Of a stretch of DNA of 64,000 nucleotides, positions 22,151-34,360 are shown in pieces (positions within the stretch are counted from its first letter, which is position 1; each line of letters begins with the position of its first letter). Origin of the DNA: Immersiella caudata (lineage: Eukaryota; Ascomycota; Sordariomycetes; Sordariales; Lasiosphaeriaceae); NCBI GenBank assembly GCA_030512335.1, contig JAULSU010000005.1, positions 186,001 through 250,000 on the forward strand, in the 5' to 3' direction. The notes beneath the pieces are model-generated. The model worked only from the letters and a program-made list of their open reading frames with translations. It made no database searches and was not told where the DNA came from. Position numbers and translations under genes: made by a program.

Positions 22151-22521
22151 GGCAAAATATCCTTCCCCTTTAGCGGTCGTGTCTAGAGGATATTATACTT
22201 AACCATATACTTATAACACCCAGCCTTCTATTTCCGGATCGCCGAACTTAACTTCTTCACGACCTCTAGTGGAATAGTAAAAGTGCTTAGGTAGGTTGTG
22301 ATATTGTAGGACTCCTTCCTCCACTTACCGTTAAGTAACAGCCCTGTTTAAAAGTCCGTGTTAATAACCGTTTAAGCAAAGATCTTAATATCGACGAAGT
22401 TATTAATATCCTCCTTAAGCTTTAACGTTATTAGATCAGAGGGACCGGTAGGTTTCTGTGACAGCTTATTAGCTATAACGTTCTTAGTCCCAGGAATGTG
22501 TTTAACATTAAAATCGAAGTT

Positions 22522-23480
22522 CTAGATCCAAGTAATCCATCTTATAAGGAGGGCTCTAGGTATATCGTTAGCCGCTCCGTTTAATTGATGAATTAGAATA
22601 AGGGCGTCGGTCTTAATGACAAATTTAACCCTATAGAGGTAATAACGGGTTCGCTTTAGTATATTTAGCAGCCCCCTAAGTTCCCTCTTAGTAATATCGT
22701 AACGTTGCTTAGAACTGTTCCACACTCCGCTCTTAAAGCGATAAGGGTACCTCTTTCCGTCCGGTCCGACTTACTCGATAACGCCTCCCCAGCCTTCAAG
22801 GCTAGCATTAACAACCATAAAGATAATACTAAAGCGAGGGTTATTATAGGTAATTGTTACTAGGACCGGGGCGGTGGTGACTTTTCTTTACAGGAACTCT
22901 ATCACGGTTTACTCCCTTTCGGTTTACTCCCACTCTGCGTCTTTTTTTATTAACACGTATAAAGGGGCTGTAACGTGTCCGAATTCTTCTATTTAAACTT
23001 AATAAAACCCGATTATCCCTAGGAATAACCTGACGTCCTTAATATCTGAGCAGGTCCTCTACTTGTTAATTTTAATGACCTTTGTCTGATCGGGGGAGCG
23101 TCCATCGGGCGAGTATAGGTAGCCAAGCAGGATGGCCTTCTTCTGAACCTATTGTGACTTAGCTGGGGAGATGGTTACCCCTGTTAGTTTACAGTTAACG
23201 AGAATAGCGTTTAAGTTTATCAAGTGTTTAACCATATAACGGTGTAAGTTAGGCTTAAGCTCCTCTCCTCTGTAATTATGTCACGGTCCTTTCACACAGA
23301 TATCGTTAAGAAACGGCCGGCACTTATGGGGGATAAGATCGTAAAGTATCCGGACCACGGCTTGTATAAACTGGGTTACTAAGTTCGTCGCGCCTTAAGG
23401 AAGGGTATATATCCTGAAAAGTCCGATCAGAGTAAAAAAGGTTATTATATCCCTACTTATAACATCTAGTTTAACTTAGT
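22522..23480 (-). pseudogene. gypsy-1 reverse transcriptase / RNase H remnant
   Basis: 22522-22725 on the minus strand reads YDITKRELRGLL followed by a K-F-V-I-K-T-D-A block, the Ty3/gypsy RNase H signature. Around 23300-23330 the reading F-L-N-D-I-C-V-K-G-P is the YxDD-type RT active site with one Asp changed to Asn (a G-to-A change). It is followed by E-E-x-K-P-N-L-H-R-Y-M-V-K-H and a segment ending in S-P-A-K-S-Q, typical of the 'FLDDI-VKGP' group of fungal gypsy elements. The loss of the catalytic Asp and many stops make it non-functional. Confidence 0.7.
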
Positions 23481-24999
23481 TATAGCCTGAGAAAAGGTTT
23501 AACAGTGAGATAAGTATATAGCCCTTAAACTCCTTATTAAACTTTTCCGCACCTAGAGGATTAAAGGCATCCCAAATCGAGACATTATTTATCTTTTAGG
23601 TGTTATTAATCAGATAAAAACTGCTGTCCTTTTTCTAGATGACGAACCAGTTGTTGTGGTACGTGGTATAAGACTCCTCTAAGGCCCCTTGTTAAACCCT
23701 TTCCTTAAGGAGTTGGATGACCTTGGGGACGAGAGGTTTTAGAATAGGGATATGGCGAGTCTGCCAGGTTTTATAAGGAATAGTCTTAATTGTTAAAGGG
23801 GGTATAATATCTGAGCTGATCTGTCCACTTTTTGTGAAATCTTAAAAGAGAGCTACCTCCCTGTTATAAAGGATATAAGTAAATAACTTAAGCTCTTTTG
23901 GTGTTAAATGGTTAGTGACTTTATTAAAGATCGCTTACAGTCTCTCCTTTGTTAATCTTAACCCTTGTTTAATTAAAGAGAACTTAGGTCGGTAATAAGG
24001 GTTGAATTCGCTGCTGTACTATATACGCTTTTCTGTTTCCGCCATTTGTTTACACTTCTAATCCAGGTCTCCTTTAGGAATAGAGCTATCCGATAAAGCT
24101 ATGTCTACTGGCTTAACTTTCTTATCGACTCTTTTATACTGCGTGAAGCTTTTAGCTGAGATAGGTGGTCTTTTTACACTTGACTGGTAAGGCTTTGTCT
24201 TCGTGTAACGCCTATGTACCCCTAGGACCTCCCACAGTTAAGAAACCTCCTCTTTTAAAGTCACCGTTTTCCGATCAAAGGTAAAGTCCTTTATTAAATA
24301 AATAAAAAGCGCTTTACGCTACAGGTTATTAACTAACGGTAAGGTAAAGCGTTTAAAAATGTCGACGAAGATGGTCTGGCCACAGTTATCGTTTAAGAAT
24401 CCAATGGGTTTTTTATCCTTCTCCAGGCCCACCCACTCTAGGATATAATTACGCGGCACACGGCATATTAATCCCCTTAACATATAGCCGTTATTATTAA
24501 ACACGCTGTTTGGTCGTTTGGTCGGAGCCGTAGACCACTGATGTTATAATACGGGTATCGCCGAACGAGACCTTAGTAGTAACGATACACCTTACCTCTT
24601 CTAAATCTTTAAAGTACACCTAGTTTAACCGGGTGTCGTTAAAGAAGGGGATCTTAAGAAGTAAGTCGTGATTTATAACCTTATACTTGGAGACGAAGAA
24701 GTGAACCGGGCAGGGCTATCTGTAGAGGAATAACATTACTTTTATTTCCCTAATAAATAATACAGGATCCGTATTATTAAGCCCTTGCGATTGTATGTTT
24801 GTGCCGAATACAGGAATTTTAAGAGCTTACACTAGTGTTAACAAGATCACGTTACACTCCGACCTTAAGTCTAGAAGGGTTAACACCTTCTTTAACATAA
24901 TAGACTTGATGTTAAGGTAAAGACTAGGGAGTAAATACAGCTTTATAGACTTCCCTTTAAGGTTTGTTACTCCGATTGAAAGAGTCCGCAGTGTAAAAG

Positions 25000-27900
25000 T
25001 CCACATAACGTCTTTATTAAGGTTCTGGAGGGCGCTGGCTAAGACCTTCCCGCTTTTAAGATCACTTTACAGCCTGTTGTGGTATAGGCACAGCTCGCTA
25101 TTACTATTTACGCCTACTACTATTATAACTGTGTTTTCTTTAATCTTCCTTTATTTAGAGGCTTGTAAATGGCTTATTCTAATAAGGAGTTCGCCCGGGA
25201 CGTCGGCGTCAGGTGTTGTAAACCTTAAATATATAAGAACTGGTTGATTTCCGTCGCCTTTAAGATAAGACATAAGCGCGACCTTTAAGGGCAGTAAGAG
25301 TTCTAGAAGTCCTAGAAGTAACTCCTTTATCTTTCCATTTAGCAGTTAATCTAGCCACTTGTTAACGACTTCATCTAAGGGTTAGTTATAAACTGAGTTC
25401 CTTATAAGGATGATCCGCGTCGGTTACTTTTATTCCTTTATCTTCTAAGTCATCGGCCGGATTCCCTTATCACTTAAGGTCGGTTCGCTTTAATCGGAGG
25501 TAAGAGCGACACTGGGATTCGGTCCGGTATTTGGTGGGTGCGCTAAACGTGGTGCTAAGGTAGTGACGTTAACCGTTCCTCTCCCCTAAGTGTCATCCTC
25601 TGTAACCTCTTTAACCCTTCTTCTTTTAAAATGGGAGAGAGCAGTTAAAGCCACTTACTGCTTTAGACCCTTATTTAACTCCAAACCGCTACTAGGTTTA
25701 ACCCCAGACCCGGGAAAGTTTAAGGCCTGAATGTAGACATAGGCACTTTGTCGGTACTCGGCTGCTGTCTTAACCTTGGCAGTCGTAGGGTAGCTGATAA
25801 CTGGTTTCCTATTAGGGCTAGAGAGACGATTGATGAACGACTGGGTGGTACTTTGCCTTGGTTCTTTTTCGATCGGAGCACTGTTATCACCCCCGAAGTC
25901 AGGTTCCGGGCCTTTCGTTATTCCGAGTAAGTTTTACTAGATCTGGTGTTTTAGATTTATATTCTTAAGTTACCTATACTACTGTTTGAACTTGGTATAG
26001 TAGGGCTTCTCTGGTCGTGATACTAATACTATGATAACGTAAGGCCTAAGGACCAGCCTGTCCTTTATCTGCTTAACTTCTTCCTTTAAGAGCTTATTAT
26101 CCAGATCCGGCCTCCCTTACCTGCTAGTAAGCGGGCCGAGGTATAAGTCGCTGTAAAAGTAGTAGATCAGACCTAGTGATAGTATATGGTTTATGGAGTG
26201 GCAGGTTATTATAACATGCCTAATTTACAAACACTAGTAGCACACAGGGGGTAAGGATAAGTAAATCTCCCTTTATTTCCTTAGCTGCTGGGTAAAGGTT
26301 ATAACTGGATCTTTAGTATTTGTAAACTAAACCGTCTTTTACTAGGGCTAGGTGTGGATTAGTCTAACCCGAAGGACGCCAGGTTGCTAAGGAACATTAT
26401 TATTAAGGTGTAGTATGTTTAGGCTTAGCTACTTAAAGCTCCTTACCAGGGAGTCCATCCTTTTCTCTATAGCCAGCGTTACTGGGTAAGTCTCTCTAGC
26501 TCTAGCTAAGGGGGTGTAACCGCTTTCCCTTTCTAGAACACGGGAGAAATCATCTGTATCACTTTTAACAGTGGTGAAAGGGCGTCTCGAAGTGGCCGGT
26601 ACCGTAATCACTCCTTCTAAAGGGTTAAAACGCTATACGTGGGTGTAATCTTCATTTATAACGTAACCATCAGAGATAAAGTCGATAAACCACTGTCTGA
26701 ACTCCTTATAAGGGATAGCTTTAATCTTCGGATCGGGCAGATCCTTACGTAAGTAAACGGTGGTCTTAATAAAGGGGGCGAAAGTGTCGTAAAAGCTACA
26801 GGTGGCAACTAGTACTACGATCTTCCGCTCGTTCGGGCTTAATTAGGACAGTAATAAATCGTGCTTGTTAATGGCCTCTATAAGGCTCAAGTACTAGGGG
26901 CTGATAACACAATTATAGAACTGGCGGAGGGCTTTAACCGGGTCCTCTTTCTAATAAGGGTCTTTATACTTCCAGTGCTGCTTTATCTATTCCTTCAACC
27001 CTTCCCACGTGTACGTGCTCATACTTTCCCTTTCGCTGGCGACTTGGTCCTTAGCGTTCCTCGCGCACCATCTTATCCATTTAACGTAATAAGCCTTATC
27101 TGTGACGATATTAAAATCGTTATAGTATTTTTCAAACGTAGCCAGATAGTTGGTGACGTATTCTCCTCCGAAGGGCTTGTCAAAGCCGGCCTCCAGAGCC
27201 GTGGGGAACAGCTGGTGGGAGTTTACGGGTATCGTATTGTTTCGATCGAAGGGAGATTAACCTAGCGGGCTTAAGTTCTTAAAGGGTGTCGTCGGTATTG
27301 CCGAGGTTGCTATTTCCTTAGCAAGGGCTTTTAACGGCTTAATAAGGAGTGTTAACGGGACTTGTTAGTGTGTTTAGCGGCTATAAGGGCTTCCTTTAAA
27401 CGACCCGACTATAATATTCGCCTGATCGGAGGAAGACTGACGTTCCAGACCTAATAACACCCACTCTTCGTCGTAAAGGCGCTTCACCACCAATCCAATC
27501 CCTCGTGCAACGCTCCACAGCCCGACTTACTTACTAAGAAGAACTCCCGCACCGAGGTAAATCGCTAAAATTATCACTACAACGTTTCTAACCGATTTCA
27601 AGATCGTAATACTAACAGTGTTTTCAGTTATAGACCGGGTAACTAACGCTAATTCGGATTTGGGCCACAACTAAGCGGCAACTGCCGAGCTCCCTGCTCT
27701 CCAGTTCCACTTCCTCGGATCCGACCGATCAAAGGTGCATCTCCATTAGGTGATTCTAACCGCGAGAGATAAGACCTATCTCGGCACTAGTAACACATAG
27801 CCGCTTTTAGTGTTTAATAGTAACCTTATAATCTCGTTAAGCTTTTAGCTTAATAGGATCTTCCTAAACGATAAGAACGCGCTCTACCTGTTACTAAAGG

Positions 27901-28150
27901 ACTAGACCGGTTCGATCGGAGGTTACCGAGGTGACGCATTCTGTCCTGGTAAATAAGCGTCAAGAACCCTCCCTCTTCGTTATTATTATTTATAATAGTG
28001 GCCACACGGGGCCAAACTTAAGGCACTATAACTGTAATAAGACGCTTAACATCGCTTAATACCAATGTTTGCTTGAAATAAGTGTGTTTTTATTGTGTTT
28101 GTGTTTATGTTTATATATAGGGAGCTTTCAGACCAATTTAGCCTAGCTGC
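25000..28150 (-). pseudogene. gypsy-1 gag/5' coding region, heavily decayed
   Basis: Lies between the primer-binding region and RT, where gag and protease are expected. No motif is intact. The plus-strand open frame at 26861-27265 is an antisense shadow that survives because minus-strand stops from RIP do not interrupt the other strand. Confidence 0.4.
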
Positions 28151-28159
28151 TTTATAACT

Positions 28160-28176
28160 CCCCGACAAAGCCCCCA
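28160..28176 (-). other. Putative primer-binding site of gypsy-1
   Basis: Just inside the right (5') LTR, the minus strand begins with TGGGGGCTTTGTCGGG, offset by 2 nt from the LTR. The leading TGG complements a tRNA 3' CCA end, as expected for a PBS. The primer tRNA was not identified. Confidence 0.5.
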
Positions 28177-28178
28177 TT

Positions 28179-28706
28179 TAAACAGGTGCGGTGATACACC
28201 ATAAGACTTAGGGCATAAAAGAATAGAACCACCCCCAAGAACGCCGATGGCGGCCAGTATAGCCGCTAGTAAGGTAGCTCCTTCTCCGATCGAAGGAGCA
28301 CGTGTGGGACTGACGTGTAAAAACAAGGACTGACCTGGAGGGAGACACACAACCAAGTAAGGACAACCGAGTAGGAATAACTAAGTAGGAACAACCGAGT
28401 AAGGACAACTAAGTAAGAACAACTAAGAAAAGGGACCGGGGATTACTACTTCTTCCTCCGATTAAAGGGAGGAGAGGTCACTTAAGCCATTTGCGGGTGT
28501 AACTCGTGGTGAAATCGCCGATGTCCTCTTTTTTCTCCTTTTGTTCGCCTGCTTGGAGAAGAAACGCGGTTCGAAGAACCGCGCGGCGCGGCCTTGACGG
28601 CGCGCGCCAAAACTTCGCTAATTACAAAATGGTTACAGTGATATGCACACAAAAAAAACACCCAAAAAAAACCACAAGGGGCGATCGGAACGATCGCCCC
28701 GAGTCA
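28179..28706 (-). repeat. gypsy-1 5' LTR
   Basis: Right copy of the 527 bp LTR. In element orientation it begins TGACTCGGGG with a strong hairpin (GGGGCGATC/GATCGCCCC). Its distal end, CA in the other copy, is here TA through a G-to-A change on the plus strand. It contains the degenerate 14 bp tandem repeats at about 28351-28423. Confidence 0.85.
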
Positions 28707-28710
28707 CTAT

Positions 28711-29117
28711 TTAATAAAAGTAAAGGTATTAAAACTACTATTATTAAATAACAACGATATTATAATAATTATACGAATTTTAAAAGGGTTGTAAATGTTA
28801 GCACTTAAGTAGTTATAATTATGATAACCTTGAATAATAACAGTAATAATTAGCGTAAAGTTACTTAAATTTGGTATGTAAAGATATAATCCTTATTTAA
28901 AAATAATTATACCGCTTTTACACCTTATCATTTTATATAGGTGTTTAAAAGGTTGTATTATCGTAAGAGTTAACCCGTACTGTAAAAGAAAAAAATAAAA
29001 TTAATATTGAAGTTAAAAATGATAAGAATAATATGAGTTTTAATTCAAGACCTTTATTTTAATAAGGTAAATTTTACAAATATAACTCCATTAAGTGTAT
29101 AATAACAGTACGTTTTT
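28711..29117. other. AT-rich spacer
   Basis: About 400 bp of AT-rich sequence between gypsy-1 and a hAT-like inverted-repeat element. No coding potential or known repeat recognised. Confidence 0.4.
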
Positions 29118-29260
29118 CTAATAACCAGGGTTGGGATTAATTTAATTTAATTTAATTTTTCCTGAAACTAAAATAAACTAGAAAAATTTAAATTAAGGTT
29201 TAAACTTATAAGGCAGGAATAAATTGTAAACAAATATCTATAGCTAATTATTAAAACTAT

Positions 29261-29838
29261 TGTTAAATTCTCATCTCTGAGAGCACTGGAGAGGCTCTGT
29301 ATTACAGGGCCTGCCAGTAAGTGAAGGATGGCTCGCGTACCCTGCACCGCTTGGGTACCCTGTACCTGCAGCCACCACTCACTAGCCACAATGTGGTTTC
29401 AACCTTCTGAGGCCACATAAGCAATTACGAGGCCTGTGGAGAACCTCCACCGCACTATTATATTGTTGTATTAGTAGTAGAAAGCTCTGGAATGGAATTC
29501 CAGAGCTCCCACAGCTTATAATAGGCCCTTTCCTCTCCTGTTGTTAGCTTTTCTCTTAAGCAAGCATCTCATAAGCAATACAGTTGTTTATTAAAGTGCA
29601 GAGTTCATTGAAACCTGTTGTTTTACAGCGCATAGTCCGCTGTAACTTGTCTTTTAGGCTGTGTAGCACAGGCCTTCGTTACTTCCTTCAGCACCTTAGT
29701 AAGCTCTGCTGTCGTATCCTATAGCGCTCCTCCGGAGCACTGTACTCGCACTTCTTCCCCTGAAGGAGGCCTGTACTACAGGCTTCCACAGGCTCTCAGG
29801 CGCTGTATTACAGGCCTGTATGCCGCTACAAAGCAACA
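29261..29838. repeat. LTR-like unit M1 (copy within composite 1)
   Basis: Runs TGTTAAATTC to AAGCAACA and is the inverse of the unit at 45460-46133. GC-richer than its surroundings, with paired motifs such as AGAGCACTGGAGAGG and TCCAGAGC. Slightly shorter than the 674 bp copy. Confidence 0.65.
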
Positions 29839-29844
29839 ATAATG

Positions 29845-30328
29845 TGTTACGACCTCTGGCCTGTCGACTAGCGGTCGGCAGGGTCGCTAGGATAAGGGTA
29901 GAGAGAGAGGAGTAATACAGAGGCAAGTCCTTACAGACGGGGGTTCACTGGTCAATAGCGGTCGTATATCACTATAAGACAGAGCAACACTCCAAGTGTT
30001 AATGCAGTAGGACACAATCAAAGTTGGTTCAATTGACGAGCAAATACTTGTGTGAGGAATAGAATGTTCCTCCCACTATCGTGGATACGATGATAGCTAT
30101 CTATACTAATTAATGGAGATGTAACTTGTACCCCTGATCTGTTACTCGGTACTCCTCAGGGCAGAGCGACAGAGCAAGTGCTCTGTTGATTCTCGATGCT
30201 CTGTCCAGAGCATACCGAGCTTCTAGAACAGGCAGTGTGAGGTTCCCTCGCACTGTTATTAATACGGTGGCGCCTGCGGGGATACGTCGGCCCGTTCCGG
30301 CCACAAGGGTGGCCCGCAGGTCGTCACA
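29845..30328. repeat. Solo LTR of gypsy-2 family (copy A)
   Basis: TGTTACGACC to GTCGTCACA, 484 bp, closely matching the paired LTRs at 51794-52279 and 59602-60087. Flanked by the perfect 5 bp duplication TAATG (29840-29844 and 30329-30333), so it is a clean solo LTR left after LTR-LTR recombination. It inserted inside the TIR element. Confidence 0.85.
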
Positions 30329-30466
30329 TAATGTTTTTTTTCGAATTTTTTTTAATTTTTTCTTAATTTCTTAATTTAATTTTTATACAAATTAAAACTA
30401 AATTAAACTAAGAAATTAAGATTAAAATTAAAAAACTGAAAATTAATTCCCAACCCTGCTAGTAAC

Positions 30467-32173
30467 TGTTATAATTTTAACCACTTTATGAAGAACTGTT
30501 TTTTTTTTAAAAAAAAAAGGGGGGGGGGAAGGTTTATCAATGGTAGGGAAATGATGAATACTAAGGATATAAATTATTTGTTCATAGTCAGAGCACCTTT
30601 TTTAATTTTATGGGGAAAAGAAATTACTCTATATAAATTTAAAGTGGATATTAATAATACTATTTAAGTTAAGTGTATTTTACAACCGTTACTTGTGCCT
30701 TAATCTATAATCAATTATGATAATATAACTTATTGATAGAGGTTACTGCTTTGAAAAACGGTTTGTCATTGTTATTTTCTAATATTAAGTATAGCGTTAT
30801 TAAAGAGTTGTTTTTTTCGGCTCTATCGCTTCCTAAATTACATAAATAGTAATATATGGATAATCAAAAGAAGTAATAATCGATAAATAAAGTATAAGAG
30901 GATAAAATAAAAGGTAAATTAATAAGGGGGTTAATATTTACAAAATAAATACATAAAACCATTAAATGTTAAAAGTTTATATTGAAGCACGAAAACCTTT
31001 CAAATCCATTATTTACCAATCAATAGGGAAACAGTGACAAACCCTTGAACCAAAGTTTAATTAAAAATAAGTTCAAGTGAAATATTAGTAAAAACTAGAA
31101 ATTAGTAATAAACATATATTTAAAATGGACGATTGCTTGAAAGATATAACAAAACGACTCTAATAATAAATGCATAACTTTTACATCTTAGGAATGGGTT
31201 TATTTAACTATTTACTAATGATATTTATAAAACCTCGTAATAATAGTTAGAACCCCGTAATCAGAATTATCGTATTATAGTGGTAATGTAATCCAAATAT
31301 CTAGGTAGTTAGGTGGATTTATCTAAAAGGCCTTTAAGAAAAAGCCGTAAACAGGGCGTAATACCTCCTCTATAATATTACAACTTTAAAAAGAGTCGTA
31401 AACTATAACTTTTACTCGGTTATAACATTAAAGACTTAATAGTTTTAACAAATGAAGATTAAAAGCAGGACCTTATTATAACAGTCGGGACGTTATCATA
31501 TTAACGACATTAAATCTGTAACCAGTATATCTTTATCGCTAAGATCTACGATAAGACATAGGGTATCAACGATAATCTCATCATTGAATAAGCTAGCGGC
31601 TGTAGTGTTCAAAAAGAATAACTGGAAATAATAAAAGTGGTGTTAAAAAGCTGTAAAGTAAATGCAGTCTAATTTATCTTAAACCGACACTCCTCCAGTA
31701 AAAAGCAATACTACTTATTTACCCCTTTAAATATAATAACACCCGCCTCTTCAAATATTATAAACGATAAGATTAAAGAGACACACCCTGTAACGATAAA
31801 GGGCTAAGCGCTAGGTATTAAAAAAGCCACGCTATAGGTGTATCTCTTCAAAACAAAGCCTACGTTGATCTTAAGGAGGAAGCGCCCGATTAAGTTATTA
31901 AATACAAACAGCTTTTATCCAGGGTACTTATCAAAGGTACGCTTTTAACCCGTGTTAAGCCATTTCCTTTATAATAACTTTAAAACACAGTTTTAGTTAT
32001 TCTGTAAGCCGTAAACAAGACAAAAAACATCGTTAAAATCATAAATCACATCCCTTAAAACGATCTAATCACACGCTAAAAGATGTTAAAAAGAGGTTCA
32101 GTTAAAGCATTACAAAAACCCTTACGTTAATACTAAAGTAGATAAAGGGGAGCTCTTTAAGCTCGGGTAAACT
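30467..32173. other. AT-rich degraded repeat DNA
   Basis: No intact gene. From about 31.3 kb the plus strand has a frame that reads as protein if TAA/TAG are taken as former CAA/CAG, suggesting an old RIP-killed element, family unknown. A homopolymer block (T10-A10-G10) is at 30499-30528. Confidence 0.4.
30499..30528. repeat. T10-A10-G10 homopolymer block
   Basis: Ten T, then ten A, then ten G, consecutively. Seen directly. Confidence 0.8.
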
Positions 32174-32666
32174 TATTACAACCGGTACCTATCAATATGC
32201 AGTCGGTAAGGTCGCTAGATTAATTAGGTTAGGTAAAGAGGAGTATTATAAAAACAAGTCCTTACAGACAAAGGTTTACTAGTTAATGATAATCATATAT
32301 TACTATAAGTAAAGTAACACTTTAAGTGCTAATACAGTAAAATCTAATTAAAGTTAGTTTAATTAATAAGTAAATACTTACGCAAGGAACAAAAGGGTCC
32401 TCACACTATTTTAGGTACGATAATAGTTATTTATACTACTATTAGCGATATAACTTATACCGTGCTCTATTACTCTGTAACAGGAAGTTCTCAGATCACA
32501 AAGCACTGCTCTATAGTGTACGGTGTGCTCTACAACAGAGCAATATCTTAGTATAAAACAGGTACAGGACGGCTTTAAGGTGCGTGGTGTCTTTATACCG
32601 TGTCACCTGCGGAAACACGTCAGCCCGGCCCGGCCCGGCCACAAGGGTAGCCCGCAGGCCGTCACA
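32174..32666. repeat. Solo LTR of gypsy-2 family (copy B)
   Basis: Starts TATTACAACC (RIP form of TGTTACGACC) and ends GCCGTCACA, 493 bp, with the perfect 5 bp duplication AAACT at 32169-32173 and 32667-32671. More RIP-altered than copy A. Confidence 0.85.
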
Positions 32667-32671
32667 AAACT

Positions 32672-34037
32672 TAGGCGGCTCTTGGTGAAGTAGCACAAGG
32701 TGTAAAATTAACGTAACTATATATCGTTTTAATCCTAATAAGTATTTAAAATTTACCCCTTATTAAGTTTTAAGTACCCACCCATATTAAAAGTAGTAAT
32801 AATTATAATATGTAGCTGCAACTATACAGTTAACCAGGCCACCTAAACTATTTAAATTCTTTACCTCCCACCTCCACCTTTACTACTCTTCCCTCTCACT
32901 AAACCTTAAACTACAGCCTGCTATTATTATCGGTAATTCCCATTACCATAACAGTATATCCCTAACATTAAAAGCCTGTATCCTTAAAATAGAAAATAAA
33001 AACTAATATCTACACTACCTTTTTACCCAGCTAGCTAGATAAAAAGCTAAACTTAACGGCCCTATCGTTAATATACTTAATAAATGATCCACATTAAATA
33101 CGTACTTACAAAGTGTTTTAACAGATAATAACGTTACCGTATCCGTGGTTAAAAACACAGCTGATTTAAAGCATTCTTTTACTTTAGTACCATACTAACT
33201 AACCACACCTAAGTTAACATTTATAAGTCAAGACCAGGCAATCCATACTAATAACCCGCCTTCGTCTATAACTAAGCGGTTATCAGATCCGATTAATAAC
33301 ACAGGGAAAGCCTGTTAACGGCACTATAAGTGCCCTAAGCACCACGGACTTTTAACCACAAACGGGCGCTTAACACCCTACCGATACCAATACCGATACT
33401 AAATCACTAAAGACTAAAAGTCCAGGAAATAACTCTTTCAATATCTTTTACAGTAACCTAAACACGTGTACTCTCCATTAAAAACGATAACAAACGTTAA
33501 CGATAAGGAATATTATCGCCTTACTAATAATAACAACGTTAAAAACAGCTAAAATAATATTACTTAACCGTGAAAATCTAAGCGCTATAAAAAAGCCTCT
33601 TTACTTAAACCTATAACACTAAATTTTATAAGCTTAACGCTTAAGACTACTGTTAACCTAATAACTGCAATTAACAAATTATACGGTAAAAGGACCGCCT
33701 AAAAATGTAAATCTCTTTTAAATAAATAACGATTAACCCCGTCAGGTTATACCAGTATTATTACCACTTAAAAATATATAATTACCTATCCGTAAACCCA
33801 AGCTTACGCAGCTATTCAAGCATCTTTATTATCAAACGTGCTAAAAAAGTGGTTTAGCTTAGTAATTTATCTCGTATGCTAATCACAGGTTATTTTACCA
33901 GGTAGTGGTAATAATTATAGTAAACCTTCATCCGTTATGGATAAAAAGCGGCTTACCTTTATTAACGGGATAATATCGCTCTTAACTTTAGCCGTTAAAC
34001 TACAATTAATTGCTAAAGCATTTACATGTAATAGGTT
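32672..34037. other. AT-rich degraded repeat DNA, possible retroelement remnant
   Basis: No intact ORF. The plus strand has a long frame whose stops are almost all TAA/TAG at possible CAA/CAG positions, with Pro/Thr-rich and C-x-x-H-H-type text near 33.3 kb that could be a gag-like protein. Family not identified. It may be the continuation of the sequence interrupted by solo LTR copy B. Confidence 0.35.
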
Positions 34038-34360
34038 CAGGGTTGGGATTAATTTAATTTAATTTAATTTTTCCTGAAACTAAAATTAAAATTAAACTAG
34101 AAAAAATTAAATTAAAATCCTTTTGTTAAATTCTAGCATCTGAGAGCGCTAAAGAGGCCCTGTATTTACAGGGCCTGCCAGTGAGGAAGGCACTGGGTAC
34201 CCTGCACCTGCAGTCACCACCCACTAGCCACAATGTGGCTTCGAACCTTCTGGAATCCAGAAGGCCTCAGGGCCTTCAGGGGGCCACAGAAGGCTCTGGA
34301 AGCCCACAGGCTTCCACAACCTTCTGAGGCCACATCAGTGATTACAAGGCCTGTGGTATT
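34038..34360. mobile_element. Truncated hAT-like TIR element (composite copy 2)
   Basis: Left terminus CAGGGTTGGGATTAATTT at 34038 and the arm to about 34123, then the start of the M1 unit (TGTTAAATTC at 34124) to about 34360, where similarity stops abruptly. The right half and right TIR are missing. Confidence 0.65.

Larger units (their letters stand above)
16320..28706 (-). mobile_element. Ty3/gypsy LTR retrotransposon, 12.4 kb (gypsy-1), RIP-degraded
   Basis: Two direct LTRs (16320-16846 and 28179-28706) bound this element. The flanking (A)CTAT at 16315-16319 and 28706-28710 is the likely target-site duplication. Orientation is minus: reverse transcriptase, RNase H and integrase remnants all read leftward, a TGG-starting primer-binding-like site follows the right LTR and a purine-rich tract precedes the left LTR. 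No ORF longer than about 135 codons survives, and most breaks are TAA/TAG in former CAA/CAG positions, as RIP produces. At 12.4 kb it is about twice the usual fungal gypsy length; about 4 kb lies beyond integrase. Confidence 0.85.
29126..30458. mobile_element. Non-autonomous hAT-like TIR element (composite copy 1)
   Basis: Begins CAGGGTTGGGATTAATTT and ends in the inverse (AATTAATTCCCAACCCTG). It is flanked by an 8 bp duplication, CTAATAAC (29118-29125) and CTAGTAAC (30459-30466), which differ by one G/A change. TIRs starting CAGGG and an 8 bp TSD are typical of hAT elements. There is no transposase. Internally it holds an LTR-like unit (29261-29838) and a solo gypsy-2 LTR (29845-30328), leaving AT-rich inverted arms of about 130 bp. 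Confidence 0.8.

Noticed and set aside
26861..27265. 134-codon plus-strand ORF inside gypsy-1
   Set aside because: Antisense to the gag region of a minus-strand element; hydrophobic but without family features. RIP removes stops unevenly between strands, which produces such shadows.
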